A stretch of 8,366 bases of DNA from Microbacteriaceae bacterium (lineage in GTDB: Bacteria; Actinomycetota; Actinomycetes; Actinomycetales; Microbacteriaceae): the NCBI GenBank assembly GCA_947452355.1, contig CANGCU010000044.1:1-8366 (forward strand), written 5' to 3'. Below the pieces are notes generated by a model. It had not been told where the DNA came from and ran no database searches. It was given only the letters and a program-made list of their open reading frames with translations. Each line of letters starts with the position of its first letter. Within the stretch, counting starts at the first letter, position 1. Below, piece after piece: positions 1-4,344 of the stretch. Position numbers and translations under genes: made by a program.

Positions 1-345
1 GAATCGGTTGGTGGTCAAATTCTTGCGGTTGAAGCCACGGTCAAAGCAGCACTCAAGACGTACACTCGCGACAAACGAACGCTGCTGCGCGATATCGATT
101 TGTTCAATGCTCACGCGAAAATCCCTGGATATTTTCCCTCGTCGTCGGGTTTCACCCGCGAGCGCAATGGGATAAAAGCGCGGCAATCTGATTTGGAAAC
201 ATCACGCCTCGCGCTCAATGAGCTCATCGGCCGCTACAACGCGTTGGTCGAACAGATGGCGGTCCTCAACGCCCAAGCAACGAGACTGAACACGGCGTTG
301 GGTATCGATGCGAGTGCGATGACCGCGGTTCCCGCGACTCCCTAG
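1..345 (+). CDS. 3' end of unrecognised protein with helical/coiled-coil-like C-terminus (5' truncated)
   Basis: The frame is open from the first base of the window to a TAG at 343-345, giving 114 visible residues, so the true start lies upstream; the TTG at 100 is only an internal codon. I do not recognise the family. The visible part is charged and Ala/Leu-rich. The stretch from about residue 57 to 99 (starting TRERNGIKARQ, through LNELIGRYNALVEQM) has heptad-like spacing of hydrophobic residues and few helix breakers, suggesting a long helix or coiled coil. The last residues (TAVPATP) look like a disordered tail. No transmembrane segment or catalytic motif is visible. Repeats of the 'YNALVEQ' kind occur in coiled-coil regions of various actinobacterial envelope proteins, but that is too weak for a function call. 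It converges on the aldo/keto reductase gene and overlaps its stop codon. Confidence 0.7.
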   Translation, partial: ESVGGQILAVEATVKAALKTYTRDKRTLLRDIDLFNAHAKIPGYFPSSSGFTRERNGIKARQSDLETSRLALNELIGRYNALVEQMAVLNAQATRLNTALGIDASAMTAVPATP

Positions 346-1313
346 GCCGTGACGGGGAACAATTTGGCGATGAAGTTAAATTCACTCTTCGACGGGAACC
401 ACGAAATCGCCGCGTCAGCGTTTTGTCGAACCTGAGCCGGTGTGGTCGCCCCCGCAATGACGCACGACATTCCCGGAACCGAAAGTAACCACCCGATGGT
501 CGCTTCCAACATCGTGATGCGCTGTTGGTCGCAGAACTTGGCAAATTTGTCTAGTGAATCCCATGGAGCGTCTGCGTGTAGTTGCTGACGGATGCGCATG
601 ATGCGCGATTCGGATGGTCCGCCGTCGCGTGTGAACTTTCCGGTGAGCAGTCCGTTGTAGAGCGGAAACCAGGGAAGAAATCCTAAGCCCAGATCTTTAG
701 CCGCCGGGATGATGTCCTTTTCTGCGCCACGCGCAAGCAGGTTGTATTCGTTCTGTGCGGACTCGAACGTGCGCAGCCCGAGTCGCTTCGCAATCGACCG
801 GGCGCGACGGGCCTCTTCGCCACTGTAATTGCTGTGGCCAATGTGCCGCACCTTGCCCTCATCGATCAACTCGTTGAGCGCCTCCAGGGTCTCCTCAATG
901 GGAACTCGCGGATCGGGGGTGTGGTGCTGATACAAATCGAGGTAATCGGTTTGAAGTCGCTCGAGCGATTGATCGATGGCCGCACGAATATAGGCGCGCG
1001 ATCCACCCGAGCCGAGGTGCGACAGCGGACTGTCGTATTCGGTATGCCCAAACTTTGACGCAAGGATCATTCGTGAACGTTCACGCGCGACAACGGGCCC
1101 CATCAGCCGTTCGGACAGTCCGAATTCGGCACCATAGATATCGGCGGTGTCAAAGAAATTCATACCCGACTCGATCGCGGCGAGCATGACTTCCGAGGTG
1201 CCCTCGGCGGTGAACGTCGGTGTGTCCGGTCGGCCAAAATTGTTGCAGCCAAGACCAACGGCAGAAATAATGAGGCCCGAATTTCCGAGATAACGGAACG
1301 GAATGTCCTGCAA
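342..1313 (-). CDS. Aldo/keto reductase (NADPH-dependent oxidoreductase)
   Basis: This 323-aa protein is a full-length member of the aldo/keto reductase superfamily, TIM-barrel enzymes that reduce aldehydes and ketones with NAD(P)H in the cytosol. The N-terminal strand LGNSGLIISAVGLGCNNFG is typical. The catalytic tetrad can be read: D55 and Y60 in FFDTADIYG, K87 in LASKFG and H131 in DLYQHH. The nucleotide-binding C-terminal half includes HSNYSGEEARR, the SAQNEYNLL motif and SCVIAGATTPAQVRQNA near the end, as in the potassium-channel-beta/YhdN-like branch. The physiological substrate cannot be told from sequence. The start is TTG at 1313: a GGAGG lies seven bases upstream (1321-1325) and an in-frame stop lies just beyond it, so no longer start is possible. 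It is divergent from ogt, with 91 bp between the two starts, and its stop overlaps that of the gene on its left. Confidence 0.93.
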   Translation of the reverse strand: MQDIPFRYLGNSGLIISAVGLGCNNFGRPDTPTFTAEGTSEVMLAAIESGMNFFDTADIYGAEFGLSERLMGPVVARERSRMILASKFGHTEYDSPLSHLGSGGSRAYIRAAIDQSLERLQTDYLDLYQHHTPDPRVPIEETLEALNELIDEGKVRHIGHSNYSGEEARRARSIAKRLGLRTFESAQNEYNLLARGAEKDIIPAAKDLGLGFLPWFPLYNGLLTGKFTRDGGPSESRIMRIRQQLHADAPWDSLDKFAKFCDQQRITMLEATIGWLLSVPGMSCVIAGATTPAQVRQNADAAISWFPSKSEFNFIAKLFPVTA

Positions 1314-1320
1314 AATTGGT

Positions 1321-1325
1321 CCTCC
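1321..1325 (-). promoter_or_regulatory. Ribosome binding site of the aldo/keto reductase gene
   Basis: GGAGG on the minus strand, seven bases upstream of a TTG codon. It is the strongest Shine-Dalgarno match in the left half of the window and decides the TTG start at 1313. Confidence 0.8.
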
Positions 1326-1354
1326 ACATGTTGATCAGACGAAGGATTACTAAC

Positions 1355-1383
1355 ACTATATAGATTTTTTGCCCGTATGCCCA
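1355..1383 (-). promoter_or_regulatory. Candidate promoter of the aldo/keto reductase gene
   Basis: On the minus strand TATAGT (1360-1355) matches the -10 consensus at five of six positions. TGGGCA (1383-1378) lies 17 bp upstream as a weak -35. Transcription would start near 1348, leaving a leader of about 35 bases that includes the GGAGG. The call rests only on motif match and spacing in a 91-bp divergent intergenic region that is visibly A/T-rich around 1351-1370. Confidence 0.35.
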
Positions 1384-1398
1384 CTAAGCCACTATTCT
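1369..1398 (+). promoter_or_regulatory. Candidate leaderless promoter of the ogt-tag operon
   Basis: TTGCCC (1369-1374), 18 bp, then TATTCT (1393-1398) lies six bases before the ATG at 1405. Transcription would therefore begin at or next to the start codon. This fits the lack of a usable Shine-Dalgarno sequence, since the AGGA at 1401-1404 touches the ATG. Each hexamer matches the consensus at four of six positions. It overlaps the upstream part of the divergent reductase promoter, so the two may compete. Confidence 0.35.
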
Positions 1399-1404
1399 TC
1401 AGGA

Positions 1405-1896
1405 ATGAACGAATTTGATGCGATTATGCGAGTGAACAGCCCGATTGGGCGACTCGAAATAACGGCGCTAAATGACCGAATCGTTGGGCTCGAGATTGAA
1501 CGAGCAGGTCGCCTCTCCCATGAATCAACCCCGGAAAAAGGTTCCGCGGTGCTCAAGCGGGCTACACAACAGCTCGCCGAATACTTCGCGGGAAAGCGCC
1601 GTGCATTTGACCTCCCCCTTTCCATGTCCGGCACCGATTTCCAGACGTCGGTGTGGAACGCTCTGCTGGAAATTCCCTTCGGCACTGTCCATTCGTATGG
1701 CGAGGTCGGTATGACCACGGGACGGGCGACCGCCGGGCGAGCGGTCGGTGGCGCGGTGGGTGCTAACCCGATCCCCATCATAGTTCCCTGTCATCGGGTT
1801 CTCGCGAGTGACGGACGAATCACCGGTTATTCCGGGGGAAACGGTATCCCCACCAAGGTATGGCTCTTGGAACACGAGGGGATCGCCCACCGATGA
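1405..1896 (+). CDS. ogt: Methylated-DNA--[protein]-cysteine S-methyltransferase (O6-alkylguanine repair)
   Basis: This 163-aa cytosolic suicide enzyme transfers the alkyl group from O6-alkylguanine (and O4-alkylthymine) in DNA to its own cysteine. The active-site motif VPCHRV is intact, with acceptor C129. Upstream is the helix-turn-helix and arginine-finger segment TAGRAVGGAVGANPIPI. Downstream GRITGYSGG and the LLEHEG helix are typical. The N-terminal region SPIGRLEITA is the usual first strand pair. No Ada-type zinc domain or AraC domain is present, so this is the stand-alone Ogt/MGMT form. The frame is open back to a TTG at 1369, but that codon lies in the presumed -35 box. I chose ATG 1405, which fits a leaderless start; ATG 1426 is a second option. 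The stop overlaps the start of tag (ATGA). Confidence 0.92.
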   Translation: MNEFDAIMRVNSPIGRLEITALNDRIVGLEIERAGRLSHESTPEKGSAVLKRATQQLAEYFAGKRRAFDLPLSMSGTDFQTSVWNALLEIPFGTVHSYGEVGMTTGRATAGRAVGGAVGANPIPIIVPCHRVLASDGRITGYSGGNGIPTKVWLLEHEGIAHR

Positions 1897-2474
1897 CCGC
1901 ACTTCGGGTCGGCTCGGACGGAATCGGCCGGTGTTGGTGGTGCGGTGACGACCCGCTCTACGTGAAGTATCACGACACCGAATGGGGAGTCCCCGTTCAC
2001 GGTGATCGCGAAATGTTCGAACGGCTCGTGCTCGAGGCATTCCAGTCCGGGTTGTCGTGGATCACGATTCTGCGTCGACGCGATGGCTTTCGCGCCGCGT
2101 TCGCCAACTTTGACCCGCACGTCATCGCAGGTTTTGGTCCCGCGGACAGGGCACGTTTGATGAACGACACGGGCATCATTCGGAACGCCGCCAAAATCGA
2201 CGCGACGATTCACAACGCCGCGCTCGTCGCAAACATGATCGACACCGAGCCCGGAGCGTTAGACGCCCTCGTCTGGTCGCACGCCCCGGCGGGTCGTCAG
2301 AAGCCGATTCGCGACCGCGACGACGTGCCCGCGGTGACGCCCGAATCCGTCGCTCTCGCCAAGGCTCTCAAGAAGCGTGGATTCAAGTTCGTCGGGCCAA
2401 CAACCGCCTATGCGCACATGCAAGCTGTAGGTGTGGTCAATGATCACGTTGACGGTTGCGCGTTCAGGAATTAG
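1893..2474 (+). CDS. tag: DNA-3-methyladenine glycosylase I
   Basis: This 193-aa enzyme removes 3-methyladenine from alkylated DNA, starting base-excision repair in the cytosol. It aligns over its length with E. coli Tag at a constant offset of about ten residues. The zinc ligands correspond to C14, H27, H185 and C189 (YHDTEWGVP and NDHVDGC motifs). The catalytic-pocket acid is E48 in LVLEAFQSGLSWIT, with W56 beside it. KKRGFKFVGPTTAYAHMQA is the conserved helix-hairpin-helix region. The ATG at 1893 overlaps the ogt TGA in an ATGA, implying translational coupling. The longer start at 1860 would intrude on ogt and add residues absent from the family. Pairing with ogt puts repair of two different alkylation lesions in one transcript. 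No obvious rho-independent terminator follows, only a weak 6-bp inverted repeat (2501-2506/2520-2525). Confidence 0.95.
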   Translation: MTALRVGSDGIGRCWWCGDDPLYVKYHDTEWGVPVHGDREMFERLVLEAFQSGLSWITILRRRDGFRAAFANFDPHVIAGFGPADRARLMNDTGIIRNAAKIDATIHNAALVANMIDTEPGALDALVWSHAPAGRQKPIRDRDDVPAVTPESVALAKALKKRGFKFVGPTTAYAHMQAVGVVNDHVDGCAFRN

Positions 2475-2530
2475 CGTCTTCACGCCAACCTTGCCACCTT
2501 CACGACACGCCGATGTGACGTCGTGGTGGG

Positions 2531-2560
2531 TTGCTTAAACCGTTTCAGTTGTGCTAACTT
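2531..2560 (+). promoter_or_regulatory. Candidate promoter of the surface-protein operon
   Basis: TTGCTT (2531-2536), 18 bp, then TAACTT (2555-2560), preceded by TGC as an extended -10. Transcription would start near 2567, just where a perfect inverted repeat begins. The -10 hexamer alone is poor, so the call depends on spacing, the TG extension and the position of the operator-like element inside it. Confidence 0.4.
2534..2548 (+). promoter_or_regulatory. Operator-like palindrome CTTAAACCGTTTCAG, shared with the glycine-rich gene
   Basis: Fifteen bases overlap the presumed -35 box and the promoter spacer. They match the element at 6278-6292, read on the minus strand (CTGAAACCGTTTCAG), at 14 of 15 positions. 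The one difference breaks one arm of the palindrome here. The GAAAC/GTTTC arms around a C/G centre resemble binding sites of LacI/GalR-family repressors; the family assignment is inference and no such regulator gene is in the window. Confidence 0.55.
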
Positions 2561-2566
2561 TTAAGC

Positions 2567-2588
2567 GCTGAACTGATTTCAGTTCAGC
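2567..2588 (+). promoter_or_regulatory. Perfect inverted repeat in the 5' leader of the surface operon
   Basis: The arms GCTGAACTGA and TCAGTTCAGC are exact complements separated by TT. The repeat lies between the presumed transcription start and the ribosome binding site, ending seven bases before the AAAGGA. It could be a second protein-binding site, since its ends carry the same CTGAA/TTCAG half-sites as the neighbouring operator, or an RNA hairpin at the 5' end of the mRNA that stabilises the transcript. With a 2-base centre the RNA stem would open its innermost pair or pairs. Confidence 0.6.
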
Positions 2589-2595
2589 CTATTTG

Positions 2596-2601
2596 AAAGG
2601 A
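2596..2601 (+). promoter_or_regulatory. Ribosome binding site deciding the GTG start at 2609
   Basis: AAAGGA lies seven bases before the GTG at 2609. This fixes a non-ATG start for the first surface-operon gene. Confidence 0.65.
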
Positions 2602-2608
2602 ATCCCCC

Positions 2609-3076
2609 GTGGAACAACAATCTGTACGCCGCCGTGACTTGCGGGTGGCACCGGAAAAGAAGAAGCGCAAGGTACTCGTGCCGTTCCTTGCCGGACTTGG
2701 CGTCGCTGCCCTCGTTCCCGTGATCGGCTCGACGCTCGCCGCGAACATTTCGCTTGGCAACAGCGCAATCGAATTTGGACAAGGCCAGATCAGCACGACG
2801 ACGTGTGATGGTTCCATCACGGTTACCCCCTCGTCGTCGTGGAATGGCGAAGCGTTCAACGTCGACACGGTCACATTGTCCGGCATCGCCGACGCTTGTG
2901 ACGGAAAGACAATCACGCTTTCGGCAACGCTTGCCGGCGCTCCCTTCGAGTTCACACCTTTCGTTTACGACAACACGGGCCAGCCCGCGGACAACGGAAC
3001 ATACACCTTCGAAAGCGTCTCCGGACTTGCATCTGCTGACGTCACCGGCTTCATCCTCGAATCCAGCGACTCATAG
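2609..3076 (+). CDS. Small secreted protein with SipW-type signal region and a two-cysteine domain
   Basis: 155 aa from a GTG start with AAAGGA upstream. Residues 1-21 are strongly basic (RRRDLR, EKKKRK). Residues 22-43 form one hydrophobic segment ending in GSTLAAN, with a plausible cleavage after A44; this resembles long, basic signal peptides processed by ER-type (SipW) peptidases. The mature part is Thr/Ser-rich and probably all-beta. It contains FGQG (56-59), a CD pair at C66, W78-N-G and C97, and the two cysteines probably form a disulfide. The segment 56-104 aligns without gaps to residues 143-191 of the collagen-like protein two genes downstream. I recognise no named family; proteins of this look occur in actinobacteria as hypotheticals. 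First gene of the presumed operon. Being first and in front of a strong hairpin, it is probably the most expressed product. A structural surface subunit or matrix protein is inference. Confidence 0.8.
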   Translation: MEQQSVRRRDLRVAPEKKKRKVLVPFLAGLGVAALVPVIGSTLAANISLGNSAIEFGQGQISTTTCDGSITVTPSSSWNGEAFNVDTVTLSGIADACDGKTITLSATLAGAPFEFTPFVYDNTGQPADNGTYTFESVSGLASADVTGFILESSDS

Positions 3077-3083
3077 GCTCGAT

Positions 3084-3123
3084 AACACCGCGTGCCACCC
3101 CTCACGGTGTGGCACGCGGTGTT
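3084..3123 (+). terminator. Strong hairpin between the surface gene and the signal peptidase gene
   Basis: The arms AACACCGCGTGCCAC (3084-3098) and GTGGCACGCGGTGTT (3109-3123) are perfect 15-bp complements around a 10-base loop, starting eight bases after the stop codon. No T-tract follows, and the next gene starts only 19 bases later in the same direction. Partial termination, or a block to 3' exonuclease that keeps the first gene's mRNA abundant relative to the peptidase, is more likely than a full stop. It contains the alternative GTG start at 3109, which is one reason to reject that start. Confidence 0.75.
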
Positions 3124-3141
3124 CCATACGAAAGCACAATC

Positions 3142-3597
3142 ATGACATGGTCACGAATCGGCACAGGTCTGTTAGTTCTGGTCGTTCTCGCACTGTGTGT
3201 CAACTGGGCGACGGACAGTTTCCGAATCACTAACGTCCTGACGAATTCGATGTCGCCCACGATTGTCGCGGGAGACTTTGTCGTAACCCAGAATGACTCC
3301 CTTCGAAACCCCGCCGTCGGGGACATTGTGATGTACGACGCCAAACGCCTCGACGGTCAAATCGTCGCTCGGTTCACCCACCGAATAATCGCAAAGGCAT
3401 CCGATGGGTGGATTGTCCAAGGAGACGCCAACCCCGATCCCGACGTCCAACACCCCACTGCCGAGGACATCGATGGAATCGTCATCGGCAGGATTCCCGG
3501 CATCGGCTCAATTCAGTCGTCAATGTATATCTATGGACTCATCGCGGGTGCTGTGGTGTTTGCTGGCGCGTTCTTCGTCATCAATCGGCGGCAATAG
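3142..3597 (+). CDS. sipW: Signal peptidase I, ER-type/SipW-like (Ser-His dyad)
   Basis: This 151-aa membrane protease of the S26 signal peptidase family cleaves signal peptides on the outer face of the membrane. The first membrane segment is residues 7-22. Box B is TNSMSPTIVAGD with nucleophile S36. The second catalytic position is H80 in FTHRII, a histidine where bacterial housekeeping LepB-type enzymes have lysine; this marks the ER/archaeal/SipW type. QGDANPDPD (93-101) is the conserved acidic box. A second membrane segment (130-147) is followed by NRRQ. In Bacillus, SipW processes the matrix proteins TapA and TasA; by analogy this enzyme should process the proteins encoded on either side. 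I chose ATG 3142, with a weak GAAAG at 3130-3134, over GTG 3109, which is inside the hairpin. Its stop shares one base with the next start (TAGTG). The symbol denotes family type, not proven orthology. Confidence 0.88.
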   Translation: MTWSRIGTGLLVLVVLALCVNWATDSFRITNVLTNSMSPTIVAGDFVVTQNDSLRNPAVGDIVMYDAKRLDGQIVARFTHRIIAKASDGWIVQGDANPDPDVQHPTAEDIDGIVIGRIPGIGSIQSSMYIYGLIAGAVVFAGAFFVINRRQ

Positions 3598-4328
3598 TGG
3601 CGTTCTCCGATCGTCTCGCGTCATCGTCCCTTCGCGACACCAACGATGTCCTGGATGCCTATTCGGAAACTGTGGTTGACCGCCCCCGCAGACGAACAGT
3701 CCGGGCGATTATTGGCATCGTCATCCTGTTGCTCATTGTTTTCCTCGGTCCCCTCGCCGTCAAGAAAGCCGTCATGTGGGCGATTTCGGACGCCAACCTG
3801 TCGGGCGAGGCCGGCGCAACTGGTTCACAGGGCATTCCTGGAAATTCGGGTGTTGCGGGGAAACCCGGAGCACAGGGTGTCCCCGGTGTGCCGGGTGCGA
3901 ATGGTAGCGATGGTGCGACCGGCCAAACCGGCGCTACGGGAGCCACCGGAGAGCAGGAAGTTCCAGGCGAGCAGGGTGCAACCGGTGCACAAGGACCCGC
4001 CGGCGAAACAACGCCAATTTCCATCGGACAAGGTTCGGGGCAAATCGCGAGTTGCGACGACGACATCTCGCCATCACTTCGGTCTCGATGGGATGGAAGT
4101 CACTTGATGCTCAAATCAATCACATTCCGAAACGTCAATTCAGCGTGTAGTGGCCAGAATCTGACTGTATACCTCATCGATTACGGCAACATCCTGATCG
4201 ATTCATTTTCACTGGATGCGGTCGCCGTGTCCGACGGGCGCATCGCGATGTCACGGTCTGATTTCGGAGGATTCGATGACGTTCGATCCGCTGACATTCA
4301 TCAAATAGTCATCGAGATGGCGGAATAG
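3597..4328 (+). CDS. Membrane-anchored collagen-like protein with C-terminal two-cysteine domain
   Basis: 243 aa from a GTG that shares its first base with the sipW stop, so translation is probably coupled. A cytoplasmic N-terminal tail (1-36, ending RPRRRTVR) precedes one hydrophobic segment (37-55). This may be a type II anchor or a signal peptide; AISDA near 62-66 is a possible cleavage site. Residues 70-138 are 23 consecutive triplets of Gly-X-Y type, with many GAT, GVP and GEQ units. One is broken: triplet 18 reads EVP (E121). Residues 139-243 repeat the fold of the first operon protein: GQG 144-146, CD at C153, W165-D-G, C184-S-G. Collagen-like repeats form trimeric rods in bacteria; a cell-surface stalk presenting the terminal domain follows from that but is inference. 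The frame is open back to 3408 inside sipW, but that part is not coding. No sortase motif is visible. Confidence 0.85.
   Translation: MAFSDRLASSSLRDTNDVLDAYSETVVDRPRRRTVRAIIGIVILLLIVFLGPLAVKKAVMWAISDANLSGEAGATGSQGIPGNSGVAGKPGAQGVPGVPGANGSDGATGQTGATGATGEQEVPGEQGATGAQGPAGETTPISIGQGSGQIASCDDDISPSLRSRWDGSHLMLKSITFRNVNSACSGQNLTVYLIDYGNILIDSFSLDAVAVSDGRIAMSRSDFGGFDDVRSADIHQIVIEMAE
3804..4010 (+). repeat. Collagen-like Gly-X-Y repeat region
   Basis: Twenty-three triplets encode Gly-X-Y units; the only non-glycine first position is the GAA codon at 3957-3959. The units are degenerate at DNA level (GGC, GGT, GGA and GGG glycine codons all used). The repeat is therefore kept by protein selection, or is old enough to have diverged, rather than being a fresh tandem duplication. 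Confidence 0.9.
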
Positions 4329-4344
4329 CCCACCGCCCTATCCC

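Noticed and set aside
1072..1085. Perfect 14-bp palindrome CGTGAACGTTCACG
   Set aside because: It is inside the aldo/keto reductase coding region and encodes ordinary residues; a palindrome of this length is expected about once by chance in a window this size.
1525..2040. 171-codon open frame on the minus strand
   Set aside because: It lies wholly across ogt and tag, which have intact active sites on the other strand; the composition (Arg/Ser/Gly-rich, no motif) is that of an antisense shadow.
2501..2525. Inverted repeat CACGAC/GTCGTG after tag as a terminator
   Set aside because: Only six pairs with a 13-base loop and no T-tract; too weak to call a terminator.
3408..3596. N-terminal extension of the collagen-like frame into the peptidase gene
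   Set aside because: The extension encodes an Arg/His-rich sequence overlapping conserved peptidase codons; GTG 3597 gives a sensible membrane-anchored N-terminus.
3659..4066. 135-codon minus-strand frame rich in Pro/Ala/Val repeats
   Set aside because: It is the antisense reading of the collagen Gly-X-Y codons; the apparent repeat is a by-product of the sense-strand repeat.
2609..4328. Class I pilus or sortase-type locus
   Set aside because: No LPXTG-like signal, pilin motif or sortase gene is present; the peptidase has signal peptidase motifs (SMSPT, THR), not a sortase TLxTC motif.
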